Program-made: the position numbers and the translations under genes
Notes under the pieces: generated by a model
Told to the model about the DNA's origin: nothing
What the model saw: only the letters and a program-made list of their open reading frames with translations
Database searches by the model: none
Part shown: positions 1 through 8,647 of the stretch, in pieces
How the letters are laid out: each line of letters begins with the position of its first letter
Numbering within the stretch: position 1 is the stretch's first letter
Origin: an uncultured Saprospiraceae bacterium
Lineage (GTDB): Bacteria > Bacteroidota > Bacteroidia > Chitinophagales > Saprospiraceae
NCBI GenBank assembly: GCA_937951685.1
Contig: CALFBG010000183.1
Location: 1 to 50,473 of the forward strand
DNA: 50,473 nt
Direction: 5' to 3'

Positions 1-1
1 T

Positions 2-82
2 GAAAAACCTTTTGGGAGAATTGCGCTAATTGATCCGACTAGTAAGAATCAAATCACTAATATGAACTATAAAAAGTATTAA
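2..82 (+). CDS. C-terminal end of an upstream gene (partial)
   Basis: An open frame enters from the left edge in frame 2 and ends at a TAA at 80-82, giving 26 residues ending in NMNYKKY. The residue mix (PFGRIALIDPTSK) looks like ordinary coding sequence, and the frame is not shadowed by another gene. It is too short to assign a function. The AT-rich gap to the convergent phosphoesterase gene (83-225) holds nothing I can support. Confidence 0.4.
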   Translation, partial: EKPFGRIALIDPTSKNQITNMNYKKY

Positions 83-225
83 ATTCAAACGGTGCATTGT
101 GCTTTCGCTCGCGAAATGGTTGATTGTTTATGGTAAAAATGGTCATGGCTATCAAAGCAAATTTTTAAAACTAGCAAATAGCTTTTGTTGCCTTATATTT
201 AAAACTTGTACAACGAGCGGTTTCC

Positions 226-1317
226 CTACCAAGCCGCAAACGGAACCACATTCTTCTCCCAAGTCAAAAAAGTACTATCCAAGGTCGTTTTAAAAGCATC
301 ACCATTGGCGTGCGCAACGCCTTTTGAAATCAATTGTATTTTTCCGGAATGCATAATATTGATAATAGAGTACCCAAAAACCAAGTCCTTAACTTGGCTG
401 TTTGAACTTCCGCCATTCCCCGCAATGATCTGATAAGTACCGTTTCCATTTGGTCCGGGTTGCTGTCGGTCATACACGTGATTATGCGCACAGAGCAAAG
501 CGACAACACTATCTTGCTGCATACTACCAAACAGCGTTTTGCCTTCCGGTAATCCTCCGTGGTAAGGATCTAGCTTGCCGTTGGTATCATAGCAAGGTTT
601 GTGACCGAGCACAAAAATATGGTCAATGCCAGCTTTGGCCTTGTACTTTTTAATTTGTGCATTGACCCAATCCATGGGAATTAGTCCTTCTCTGCCGTAA
701 GTTTGTCCCGCTTTGGGTGCGTTGTAAGTATCCGTATTTAGTACAATGAAAGCCACATTACCCGCTTCAAAAGCAAAGGTCATTTGATTGTTGAGTGTAT
801 CGTTGTTTTGGTAGCAATGTACTCGTTCCGCAGGCATGTACCGCGCCATGTGTTTCATCCACACTTCCGTCGTTCCAGCCAAAGGATACTCTACTTTTCT
901 TCCATCGAGTTTAGGTCCATTTTGCAGCATCTCATGGTTTCCGGGAATCGCCACCAATTCAATGTCTGGATCGTCGATTTTGCTAAACTTTGGATCTTGG
1001 TAAAGACCAACCCAAGCGGCCAATTCAGAATCTAATTTTACCAAATGCTTTCCTTCTACTAAATCGCCCAGAAAAAAGAAATATTCTGGTTTTCGAGGTA
1101 ATGCTGCTACTTCTTTGTAAATTTTCTGCAACACAGGGACATTTGCCGTTGACTTGCTGTCGTCATTGATCCGATTACAACCTACAAAGACAAAGCTGAG
1201 TACAATAGAATCTGCTGCAACAGCTTCAGGAATGCCTAACTCAGGCGTTTGATTGGATTCCTCACAACTCCATAAAAATAGTCCGAGGAAAAAGAGTAGT
1301 ACGAAGTGGTTTTTCAT
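226..1317 (-). CDS. metallophosphoesterase (calcineurin-like) lipoprotein
   Basis: A 363-residue protein, probably a phosphatase or phosphodiesterase tethered to the outside of the cell. The N-terminus is a lipoprotein signal with lipobox LFLWSC (Cys18). Metal-binding blocks of the calcineurin-like fold follow in order: GD at 84-85, GNHE at 126-129, GHKP near 239 and AHNH at 277-280. The first block, normally DxH, reads FVGCNR (44-49), so the first metal site is non-canonical. The ATG lies directly before the basic n-region. A TACCTTCG sequence about 30 bp upstream on the minus strand resembles a -7 box but lacks a well-spaced -33 element. The substrate cannot be told from the sequence. Confidence 0.88.
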   Translation of the reverse strand: MKNHFVLLFFLGLFLWSCEESNQTPELGIPEAVAADSIVLSFVFVGCNRINDDSKSTANVPVLQKIYKEVAALPRKPEYFFFLGDLVEGKHLVKLDSELAAWVGLYQDPKFSKIDDPDIELVAIPGNHEMLQNGPKLDGRKVEYPLAGTTEVWMKHMARYMPAERVHCYQNNDTLNNQMTFAFEAGNVAFIVLNTDTYNAPKAGQTYGREGLIPMDWVNAQIKKYKAKAGIDHIFVLGHKPCYDTNGKLDPYHGGLPEGKTLFGSMQQDSVVALLCAHNHVYDRQQPGPNGNGTYQIIAGNGGSSNSQVKDLVFGYSIINIMHSGKIQLISKGVAHANGDAFKTTLDSTFLTWEKNVVPFAAW

Positions 1318-1507
1318 AACTTTAGTATTGTATTGGCGAAGGTAGTCTAATTAATCAAAAGAACTACATCGTTCTATCGTAATAATTCCTAAATTACCTA
1401 CTTAATTCCTAAATTGCAGCTTGATGTGAATCAAAATCTAAGACAAGCCATACCCTGTACAATGCTAAGACTGCATTCCAAAAAAAAGGACAACAAAAAA
1501 GGACAAC

Positions 1508-2323
1508 ATGGAACACAAAAACTTACAAGAACCCGAAAAATCGATTTTTAGAAAAGCCTTAATCCTCGATTCTGAAAAGGGATTTGATGAAGAATTTAAT
1601 CGAACTACGAATCTAGAAAAACGGCTCATTGATGAATTTGGCTTTGCAGGTATTCAGCTCATTTTTGAAAATAAAAATAGTGCGAATTACTTTGCCCTAG
1701 GAGATTTTCCTAGCACTTGTCCCTGGGCAAAGCTCAACGATCAGCCGATTGAAAAGCTCATTGAAAGCAATTTTTTACCCGTCCAGCAAAAATTACCAAT
1801 GCTAATCGCAGCGATGCAAGAACGGTGTAAGTTTATCTTTGCGGAGCAAAAAACTAGCGCAACTTGGCAATTGCATTATCTCATGGAAGGAAAACTATAC
1901 GACCAAAGAGATTATTACCGCATTTACACCGGTGGAATGCCAAGCCCCGAGGCCAAAGAAAATGCTAGTTTAGTTAAATTTGGCTGGACCTTGCCAGCGG
2001 ATTTGAAAGCATTTTATGCCATTCACGACGGATTTGGAGAAATTAATGACGCAGGCGGTGTGCTTAGTCAGGATCAATTGGTCGTAAAAGGCGAAATGAT
2101 GAATCCAATTTGTAAAAATCTTAATACCCAACCCGACGATTATCGCTATGATGATCTGCTCGAGTTTTTTCCCGATGGTGCGGGTAATGCCCAGTGTTTT
2201 TTAAGGACAGCAAGTGGAAATAATACCACCGTAGATTGGGATCACGAAACTTGGGAAATCTCCGGCGAAGAAAGCTTTTATAGTTTTGTAGATGAACGCT
2301 TGGCGCAAATGGATGAGGAGTAA
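1508..2323 (+). CDS. SMI1/KNR4 (SUKH) family protein
   Basis: A 271-residue soluble protein. The second half carries the SUKH signature: LPADLKAFYAIHDGFG around 165-180, then PDGAGNAQCFL and a VDWDHETWEISG strand near the C-terminus, typical of SMI1/KNR4 proteins. In bacteria this superfamily contains many immunity proteins against polymorphic toxins, but it also has housekeeping scaffold roles. The first 140 residues, with a conserved-looking CPWAKLNDQP patch, are not a domain I recognise. No toxin gene is adjacent. The next two genes encode small unknown proteins on the same strand, so an immunity role is only a family-based possibility. Confidence 0.8.
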   Translation: MEHKNLQEPEKSIFRKALILDSEKGFDEEFNRTTNLEKRLIDEFGFAGIQLIFENKNSANYFALGDFPSTCPWAKLNDQPIEKLIESNFLPVQQKLPMLIAAMQERCKFIFAEQKTSATWQLHYLMEGKLYDQRDYYRIYTGGMPSPEAKENASLVKFGWTLPADLKAFYAIHDGFGEINDAGGVLSQDQLVVKGEMMNPICKNLNTQPDDYRYDDLLEFFPDGAGNAQCFLRTASGNNTTVDWDHETWEISGEESFYSFVDERLAQMDEE

Positions 2324-2416
2324 AGCACTGAAAATATTGCTAGCACGATTAGTGCGAACTGAATTTTGCCTTGGCTGCGCTTTACCTTAAGCATTAATAA
2401 ATAAAACAGGATATCA

Positions 2417-2773
2417 ATGTTAGAACAATTTATACGCTCAAACCTCAAAGCGGCTATTGCTACTCAAGGTAGATTTGCTAATGATCATGAGATGGTAGCA
2501 GCCATTAAAAAGCAAAAATTGAATATTGAAATGGTGAGGAATTGGATGCAAAGCTACCGTTTACTTCAAGGTGTCGAGGGAAAAACTAGAGATAAGCTCG
2601 CTAGGGTGTACATAGAATTTGCATACGCTAATCACAACTTTTTGGAAGAAGAGATAAAGGATAAATTTAAAAACCTCCACAATGAACTTCAGGGGGTGAT
2701 GGAGAAAAAAAGAAAATGGCTATCTGCCACCTCAAAGCTTTTAAGTACTAAGACAAAATTACTTTGCCATTAA
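2417..2773 (+). CDS. hypothetical small helical protein
   Basis: 118 residues, not recognised. It has no signal peptide or membrane segment. Composition suggests an all-helical, basic protein: charged heptad-like stretches (EEEIKDKFKNLHNELQGVMEKKRK) cover residues 75-100, and the tail is Lys/Ser-rich (LLSTKTKLLCH). The ATG at 2417 is the first in frame. It lies about 90 bp after the SUKH gene and about 140 bp before another small unknown gene, so the three may form an accessory group. The base composition is ordinary for the window. Confidence 0.5.
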   Translation: MLEQFIRSNLKAAIATQGRFANDHEMVAAIKKQKLNIEMVRNWMQSYRLLQGVEGKTRDKLARVYIEFAYANHNFLEEEIKDKFKNLHNELQGVMEKKRKWLSATSKLLSTKTKLLCH

Positions 2774-2814
2774 ATTGTATTAGATTTTGATCAGTATTGA
2801 GGCACGAAAACCGC

Positions 2815-2832
2815 CCTAAGCCTTTGCTTAGG
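2815..2832. terminator. small hairpin after the 118-aa gene
   Basis: CCTAAG and CTTAGG form a perfect 6-bp stem with a 6-base loop, 42 bp after the stop at 2773. There is no T-run, so intrinsic termination is uncertain. Confidence 0.3.
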
Positions 2833-2913
2833 AAGGCTTTGAGTAACGAAGAGACTGGTCAAAAGATGATGCAAGTTAATAAGTGACTTAATTTGTCTTA
2901 GTACTTATGGTGT

Positions 2914-3249
2914 ATGCAACCAGATAAAATTGTTATTTATGACGCTTTTGTAGAACGATCGGTAGTAGTGCTCCAATGTCTTGATGAAGCATTAGCATCC
3001 AAGCCTAGAATTAACACTCCTCCAAAGGCAGCTAAAGACGAAGGGAGTGAACTGATGGCAGCGTATTATATGAATTATCAAGACCTTGTAAAGATCATCT
3101 ATGCTAAGCAAAAAAAGCTGATTACAAATTTAAAACTAGCACATGATATTGAGTACGAGTACGATTTGAGAATCATGGATAAACTACTGTGGATGATGGG
3201 AGGTTTCAAAGAAGCGTTCAAATTAGGAGCAATAGATTGTAAAAAATGA
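2914..3249 (+). CDS. hypothetical small protein
   Basis: 111 residues, not recognised, no signal peptide. It is rich in Lys, Ala and Leu and probably helical (MNYQDLVKIIYAKQKKL around 53-69; WMMGGFKEAFKLGAI near the end). The start is the first in-frame ATG, overlapping ATGGTGTATG, so a few codons of uncertainty remain. It stands alone between short AT-rich gaps and may be an accessory gene. No partner or function can be inferred. Confidence 0.45.
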   Translation: MQPDKIVIYDAFVERSVVVLQCLDEALASKPRINTPPKAAKDEGSELMAAYYMNYQDLVKIIYAKQKKLITNLKLAHDIEYEYDLRIMDKLLWMMGGFKEAFKLGAIDCKK

Positions 3250-3397
3250 TACGCTTTTACATAGCAAAGGCACTCAAAATAATTCTACTTTTTATTGCTA
3301 ATTCTACCATAAATTAATGAATTTATTAGGTAAACTTACTTAATTGTAGTATCTCCGCCTAATTGTATCATCGTTCAATAAATCAATAAATACCGCC

Positions 3398-3865
3398 TTG
3401 AAGAACAAAATAATTATTGGTAGAAAAGATAAAGCAAACCTTCCCAGCTTAGGCCTTAAAAACCTAGACATCAAAATGGACACGGGCGCTTATACTTCGG
3501 CCATCCATTGTCATCGGATTGAGAAAAAGGAGAAAAATGGGAAGGAAGTTGTCGAATTTACCTTATTGGATCCTTCTCACCCGCAATATCAAGACAAACC
3601 CTTCTCCGTGGAAAAATTCCACGAAAAACTGATCAAAAACTCCTTCGGAACCGCTGAAAAACGCTATGTTATTGAGACTGACATTTTGCTTTTTGGAAAA
3701 AAATATCCTATCGAACTATCCTTAAGTGCACGAGGAGAAATGAAGTTTCCTATTCTAATCGGAAGAAGATTCCTCATGGGGAAATTTATCGTTGATTCCG
3801 CTAGATACGACCTTTCTTATAAACGAAAACTAAAAAAATTAAAGAACAAGTTAAAAAATAAATAA
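3398..3865 (+). CDS. RimK-associated zinc protease, retropepsin-like (RimB-type)
   Basis: 155 residues of the ATP-dependent zinc protease family (putative retropepsin-like fold). The active-site-like motif is DTGAYTSA at 28-35, and the C-terminal half carries the family ILIGRRFL block (about 128-136). The frame opens at a TTG; no ATG gives a full-length N-terminus, and [11 protein letters not shown] directly after it matches the usual family start. It ends 1 bp before rimK, so the two are translated together. In pseudomonads the RimB protease is reported to modulate RimK-made poly-glutamate tails; the same pairing here suggests trimming or control of RimK products (inference). Confidence 0.85.
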   Translation: MKNKIIIGRKDKANLPSLGLKNLDIKMDTGAYTSAIHCHRIEKKEKNGKEVVEFTLLDPSHPQYQDKPFSVEKFHEKLIKNSFGTAEKRYVIETDILLFGKKYPIELSLSARGEMKFPILIGRRFLMGKFIVDSARYDLSYKRKLKKLKNKLKNK

Positions 3866-3866
3866 C

Positions 3867-4739
3867 ATGAAAATAGTCATACTATCTCGACAGCCAGCAC
3901 TTTATTCTACCAAAAGGTTGGTCGAAGCAGGACAGCAACTGGGGCACGAGATACAGGTCGTTGATCACTTAAAATGCAATATTGAAATCGAAAAAAAGAA
4001 GCCCAAGGTTTATTATAAAGGAGCATACTTGGAAAATGTCGATGCCATTATTCCTCGAATCGGTGCTTCCGTTACCTTTTATGGAACAGCAGTGGTTCGT
4101 CAGTTTGAAATGATGAAAGTCTTTAGTGCCGTAGAATCTCAAGCTTTAGTTCGCTCCAGAGATAAACTGAGAAGCCTGCAATTGCTCGCACGAGCTGGCG
4201 TTGGTTTGCCAAAGACCATTTTTACTAATTTTTCTAAAAATGTTGATCACGTGATTGAAGCCGTCGGTGGTGCGCCCGTAGTCTTGAAATTGCTAGAAGG
4301 GACACAAGGTTTAGGCGTTATTTTAGCCGATACGAACAATGCGGCGGGTTCCGTGATGGAAGCCTTTAATGGCTTGGAAGCGAGAATCATCGTACAAGAA
4401 TTTATTAAAGAAGCAGGTGGGGCAGATATTAGAGCCTTCGTCGTGGATGGAGTAGTAGTAGGAGCAATGAAGCGACAAGGTAAGGAAGGCGAATTTCGCT
4501 CTAATCTACACCGTGGGGGCAGTGCTAATATCATCGAACTATCAGAAGAAGAAGAAAATACGGCCTTAATTGCCGCTAAAGCAATGGGACTTGGTGTTGC
4601 GGGCGTAGATATGCTGCAATCTGATAAGGGTCCTTTGGTGTTAGAAGTGAATTCTTCTCCCGGTTTAGAAGGAATTGAAAAAGCAACGGGCACGGATATC
4701 GCCAGAAAAATCATTAGATACGTAGAGCGAAATGTATAA
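3867..4739 (+). CDS. rimK: RimK, ribosomal protein S6-type glutamate ligase
   Basis: 290 residues, essentially full length against the roughly 300-residue E. coli RimK, which adds glutamates to the C-terminus of ribosomal protein S6. Highly conserved stretches include [20 protein letters not shown] (about 66-85), [14 protein letters not shown] (about 98-111), [13 protein letters not shown] (ATP-grasp, about 139-151), [10 protein letters not shown] (ATP/Mg binding) and [15 protein letters not shown] near the end. It starts with ATG one base after the protease stop and overlaps the next gene by 8 bp, so the three form one translationally coupled unit. The target tail is not encoded here; an S6 target would be by analogy. 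Confidence 0.95.
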   Translation: MKIVILSRQPALYSTKRLVEAGQQLGHEIQVVDHLKCNIEIEKKKPKVYYKGAYLENVDAIIPRIGASVTFYGTAVVRQFEMMKVFSAVESQALVRSRDKLRSLQLLARAGVGLPKTIFTNFSKNVDHVIEAVGGAPVVLKLLEGTQGLGVILADTNNAAGSVMEAFNGLEARIIVQEFIKEAGGADIRAFVVDGVVVGAMKRQGKEGEFRSNLHRGGSANIIELSEEEENTALIAAKAMGLGVAGVDMLQSDKGPLVLEVNSSPGLEGIEKATGTDIARKIIRYVERNV

Positions 4740-5697
4740 AGATAAATTAACTTTATTGGGTACGGAAATTAAGCGCGGAGATAGTGTCTGCTTGCAGTTT
4801 GACGTGGCTAAATTGCACACGCGCAATAGCATCCAAGTCCCAATTTTTATCGAACGCGCCAAGCAAGATGGCCCTGTCTTATTATTGCTGGGTGGCGTAC
4901 ACGGAGATGAGATCAATGGGGTAGAAATTGTCAGAAGGATTATTCGTAATAAAATTAACAAGCCGACGAGAGGTACGATTATCTGTATTCCAGTTTTTAA
5001 CATTTTTGGATTTCTGCACTTATCGCGTAAATTTCCAGATGGTAGAGATTTGAATCGCGTTTTTCCCGGTTCTGCCAAAGGTTCGCTCGCCAGTCAGTTT
5101 GCCCACGAATTCAAAAAGGAAATTGCGCCTTTTATTGATTATGTCATTGATTTTCACGCCGGTGGTGCTGATCGCGTAAACATCGCCCAGACACGTTGTA
5201 TGCTCGACGACGAAAAAACCTTAAACTTAGCGAAAGTATTTGGCGCACCTTTCATCGTACAATCGAAGTATATTACAAAATCCTTACGGGAAACTTTCCA
5301 CAACTTAGGCAAAACGGCCTTACTTTTTGAAGGTGGAAAATCTATGCTCTACGATGAAGAAGCAATTAAGCACGGTGTGCAAGGCACCAAAAATGTAATT
5401 CGCTATTTGCAAATGAAACGATTTAAGACGATTACGGATACAAAATCAGTAATTATCAAAAAGTCAAAATGGTTGCGGGCTTCTCACGCTGGGATGTTCC
5501 ACGTGCGGATTAAAAATGGCGCATGGGTGACGAAGAAAACGCTCTTGGGCATTGTCACCGATCCTTTTGGTGAATTTGAGAAAAAAATATTTGCTCCTTT
5601 TGATTGCTATATTTTTTGTGTGAATATTGCGCCCATTGTAAATCGTGGCGATGCTATTTTTCACGTTAGTTTGGAGATAGAAGAAGCGGAAGCCTAA
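4732..5697 (+). CDS. succinylglutamate desuccinylase/aspartoacylase family zinc hydrolase
   Basis: 321 residues with the M14-like deacylase fold. Zinc ligands are visible: GGVHGDE gives His57 and Glu60, and DFHAGG gives His142. DLNRVFPG (106-113) is the substrate-carboxylate motif. The ATG overlaps the end of rimK by 8 bp. This family removes acyl groups from N-acyl amino acids. Next to a glutamate ligase and a protease it may act on the same gamma- or alpha-glutamyl product, or remove a blocking group (inference). The C-terminal 80 residues form a beta-rich domain common in this subfamily. No signal peptide, so cytoplasmic. Confidence 0.88.
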   Translation: MYKDKLTLLGTEIKRGDSVCLQFDVAKLHTRNSIQVPIFIERAKQDGPVLLLLGGVHGDEINGVEIVRRIIRNKINKPTRGTIICIPVFNIFGFLHLSRKFPDGRDLNRVFPGSAKGSLASQFAHEFKKEIAPFIDYVIDFHAGGADRVNIAQTRCMLDDEKTLNLAKVFGAPFIVQSKYITKSLRETFHNLGKTALLFEGGKSMLYDEEAIKHGVQGTKNVIRYLQMKRFKTITDTKSVIIKKSKWLRASHAGMFHVRIKNGAWVTKKTLLGIVTDPFGEFEKKIFAPFDCYIFCVNIAPIVNRGDAIFHVSLEIEEAEA

Positions 5698-5977
5698 TTC
5701 TTAACTTTTAAAGTTTTCTTATCGTCTAAAGATGAAAGAACCCAATTGGATTAATCTTGGTGAAAGTTAAAACAAAACCCAGAACTAGTGGAAATCAAAA
5801 GCAAGCGAGCAGCTTTTATTAGAAAACACATTGCTTTTTTGCAAGAGGAAGTATTAATTTGTCATTAAATTATGTTGATGCTTAAAATGAAACTAAATTT
5901 AAACAACTTCAGTACTTAAAATATCATTTTTTGTTAAACCGTATTTCTTTTTTTTATCATATAAAATAGTAATTATC
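5698..5977. other. 280-bp AT-rich gap after the rimK unit
   Basis: No gene with support. A 26-codon GTG frame near 5788 (IRKHIAFLQEEV) looks protein-like but is too short and has no context. No clear hairpin terminator or promoter box was found. Confidence 0.4.
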
Positions 5978-6520
5978 GTGAAAAGTAAAATTTTAGAAAC
6001 CTATAAAAAGCACAAATTTGCTCGAATTACTAGAGCTATTTCAAAGCAGGATTACGTGATTAGTAGCGGATTTATGGTGAAGGTTACTGATGACTTTGTT
6101 GTCCTGCAAGAAACGGAAGATTTTCGCTTGTTGGGTTGCGTTATTTTTAAAACTTCCGCAATAAGAGAAATTCGTAATAATAAAGACGATAAATTTTATG
6201 ACAAAATCATGGAATCGGAAGGCCTCAAAAAGTCAATTGGACCTAAAACGAAAGTGGATGCAACCTCTTGGCCAACTATTTTTACTTCGCTTAAAAATGC
6301 CGGTAATTTTGTAATTGTTGAATGCGAAGGAAGTGAGAAAAATCATTTTATCATTGGAGAAATCACTGCCGTCAACAAAAAATCCGTTGATATCCTTTAC
6401 TTTGATGCACGAGGAAGATTCGAGAAAGAAGCGACGAAAATAAAATTCAAGAAAATTACTAAAGTTACTTTTGACGATCAATATGTTGATACGTTCAAGA
6501 AGTATGTTACAAAAAAATGA
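5978..6520 (+). CDS. conserved hypothetical protein, tandem beta domains
   Basis: 180 residues starting at a GTG; no in-frame ATG would keep the N-terminal helix MKSKILETYKKHKFARITRA. Two similar segments are visible: residues 20-70 (DDFVVLQETEDFRLLGCVIFKTSAIREIR) and 95-170 (GEITAVNKKSVDILYFDARGRFEKEATKIKFKKITKVTF). Both read as beta-strand pairs ending in an I/V-T/R-x-I/V strand, resembling Sm-like barrels. It overlaps the AraC regulator by 4 bp (ATGA), so they are co-translated. Function unknown. Confidence 0.6.
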   Translation: MKSKILETYKKHKFARITRAISKQDYVISSGFMVKVTDDFVVLQETEDFRLLGCVIFKTSAIREIRNNKDDKFYDKIMESEGLKKSIGPKTKVDATSWPTIFTSLKNAGNFVIVECEGSEKNHFIIGEITAVNKKSVDILYFDARGRFEKEATKIKFKKITKVTFDDQYVDTFKKYVTKK

Positions 6521-7449
6521 ACCTAAAAATAAACATAGCCAGTGATATTTTAAATCAATTCACTAGCCAACTAAAAGCTGAAAAACAGGAGAATGCGCTA
6601 ATCTTAGCTCCCCACATCGGGGAAGGTAAGATTAGTGCCCTTTCATTTCCAAATGCCTTAACCTTTTACCATTTTAGCTTTAAGCTAAAAATAGCCTTGC
6701 AACTGAGTTCCTTCAATCCCATTGACAGCGATTATCTTTTGCTAAATATTAACCTCTCCGAACGCGCGGTCGAAAAGACCGTTAATGGTCAAAACTTAGA
6801 CTTACAGAAATATTTACCTTCCGGAATTTTGTACTATCCGCCCAATATCAAGGTCGCCAGCAATAGCCCGATTAATACTACATTCGAGATTGTTTTAATT
6901 CGATTTCACAAGGACTTGCTACGAGATTATTTCCCCGCAAAGGCAAATTCCATTTTTGAGATCAAGGATACGATCATTTACGAAGACCTTGATTTTCAAT
7001 CAGAGGAACTTCTTCGAAACATCATAAAGTCTACCCATAAACTAAAATCGCACGCTGACTTACTGAATTTTCTCTCCATTTTTTTTGATAAACTTCGTTC
7101 CCGAGAATCTCCCGAAAATTACGAAAATATTCACCCCAAAGACATCAAACAGCTTTTCTTAGTCGCCGCTGTATTAAGAAATCCTACGCCACAAAATCTA
7201 CCAACCATCGCGGATTTAGCCAAGCAAGCAGGCATGGGAAAAACAAAGTTTAAGCAAATTTTCAAACAAGTATTCGGAAGCGCACCGAAGCAATATCATC
7301 AAAAAATAAAAATGGAGTACGCGAAAACAGCGCTTCAACAACAACAAAAAACTTCCACGGAACTTGCCTACGAACTTGGCTACGCAGATCCTTCCAAATT
7401 CACCAGAGCGTTCAAAAATCATTTCGGTAGCACGCCTTCAAAGATGTAA
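6517..7449 (+). CDS. AraC family transcriptional regulator
   Basis: 310 residues. The C-terminal 80 residues hold the two helix-turn-helix motifs of AraC/XylS proteins: IADLAKQAGMGKTKFKQIFK and the second block AYELGYADPSKFTRAFKNHFG ending in TPSKM. The N-terminal 200 residues form a cupin-like effector domain without a recognised ligand motif. It starts by ATGA overlap with the preceding gene. The next gene, an epimerase 100 bp downstream on the same strand, is a candidate target, though no operator can be defined from sequence alone. Confidence 0.9.
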   Translation: MNLKINIASDILNQFTSQLKAEKQENALILAPHIGEGKISALSFPNALTFYHFSFKLKIALQLSSFNPIDSDYLLLNINLSERAVEKTVNGQNLDLQKYLPSGILYYPPNIKVASNSPINTTFEIVLIRFHKDLLRDYFPAKANSIFEIKDTIIYEDLDFQSEELLRNIIKSTHKLKSHADLLNFLSIFFDKLRSRESPENYENIHPKDIKQLFLVAAVLRNPTPQNLPTIADLAKQAGMGKTKFKQIFKQVFGSAPKQYHQKIKMEYAKTALQQQQKTSTELAYELGYADPSKFTRAFKNHFGSTPSKM

Positions 7450-7548
7450 AAAAGACGTTTAGGGTAATCCTTTCGACCTTTGGGGGTAAATAATTGTTTG
7501 CCACGAAGCCTATCTTGCTTTTATTTTTTTACATAAAAATGCATTTCA

Positions 7549-8526
7549 ATGAAAAAAGTATTTGTAACGGGAGGCTCTGGTTTTGTAGGGAAACACATCA
7601 TTCCAATTTTAATTGCACACCAATATGAGGTCTATGCAATGGCGAGAAGTCATCAATCTGCCAAATTCGTGGAACAACTTGGCGCTACGTCGATACTAGA
7701 TGATCTAACGGCTCTATCCGGCGCCACAAAAAATGCCCTAAAGCAGTGCGATTGCGTTTTACACGCTGCTGCACACATGGACTTCACTTACGACCCAAAA
7801 CCCTATTTGGAACTAAATGTAAATGCTACCAAAAACTTGTTAGCGCTTGCAAAAGCAGCGGGCGTCCAGCAATTTATTTACATCAGTGCCGCTCCGGTCG
7901 TGCCCGATGCTCCGGTCATTAACTTAACCGAAGCAAAGGCGGGTAAGGATTTGCCATCAGCCTTGTATCCTCGAACTAAAGCGATCGCAGAAAGAGCCGT
8001 ACTTGCTGCCAACAGCACAGCCTTCCAAACGATTTCGCTACGCCCACCGGCTATTTGGGGACCGAATAACCACCATTATGACGATTTATTGAAAAATGTC
8101 AAGACTGGCAACTGGCGATGGATTGGTGGTGGTGAGCAAATTTTATCAACCATTCACGTCAAGAATTTAGGCAATGCGATTTTGGCTGCATTCGAATCTA
8201 AAATAGGTGGAACGGCTTATTTCGTTACCGACGGAGAAAGAAGGTCCATGAAGTCATTTTTCAAAGGGATTTTAGAAGCACAAGGCTTAAATCCTGGCGA
8301 TAAAGTTTTACCTTTATGGATCGCTAAATTTGCCGCACAATCGGCAGAATTTATTTGGAAGCTATTGAAGCTAAAATCTAGGCCACCCGTCGCTCCTTTA
8401 ATGATCAGGTTGATGGGACACGAATTTTCTGTATCTGACGAAAAGGCAAGACGGGAATTGGGCTATAAAAATGCCATCAGTATGGACGAAGGTATTGCAG
8501 CATTGAAAGCCTCGGTTTTGAAATAG
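7549..8526 (+). CDS. NAD-dependent epimerase/dehydratase (extended SDR)
   Basis: 325 residues, full length for an extended short-chain dehydrogenase. The nucleotide-binding motif GGSGFVG is at 8-14 and the catalytic YxxxK is Tyr140/Lys144 (YPRTK). The DVLHAAAH-type segment at 69-77 and LRPPAIWGP near 165 are typical of NAD(P)-sugar epimerases, dihydroflavonol reductases and 3-beta-hydroxysteroid dehydrogenases. The C-terminus (MIRLMGHEFSVSDEKARRELGY) fits the steroid/flavonol-type subgroup. Substrate unknown. It lies 100 bp after the AraC gene with the same orientation. Confidence 0.88.
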   Translation: MKKVFVTGGSGFVGKHIIPILIAHQYEVYAMARSHQSAKFVEQLGATSILDDLTALSGATKNALKQCDCVLHAAAHMDFTYDPKPYLELNVNATKNLLALAKAAGVQQFIYISAAPVVPDAPVINLTEAKAGKDLPSALYPRTKAIAERAVLAANSTAFQTISLRPPAIWGPNNHHYDDLLKNVKTGNWRWIGGGEQILSTIHVKNLGNAILAAFESKIGGTAYFVTDGERRSMKSFFKGILEAQGLNPGDKVLPLWIAKFAAQSAEFIWKLLKLKSRPPVAPLMIRLMGHEFSVSDEKARRELGYKNAISMDEGIAALKASVLK

Positions 8527-8647
8527 CAAGATGAATCGCTAAGTTTGTTTTGAGATTAGGAAGATATTATTGTTAATGTTTTTTAGTTGAAAACGATAGT
8601 TGTTCGCCATTCAGTTTAATAATTAGTCTCTTCTTAATCCTAACTTT

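Noticed and set aside
4247..5078. Minus-strand frames of 137-155 codons opposite rimK and the deacylase
   Set aside because: They are shadows of strongly conserved plus-strand genes and have Ser/Pro/Ala-rich antisense composition.
5788..5868. 26-codon GTG frame (IRKHIAFLQEEV) after the rimK unit
   Set aside because: Protein-like but too short, without start signal or neighbour support.
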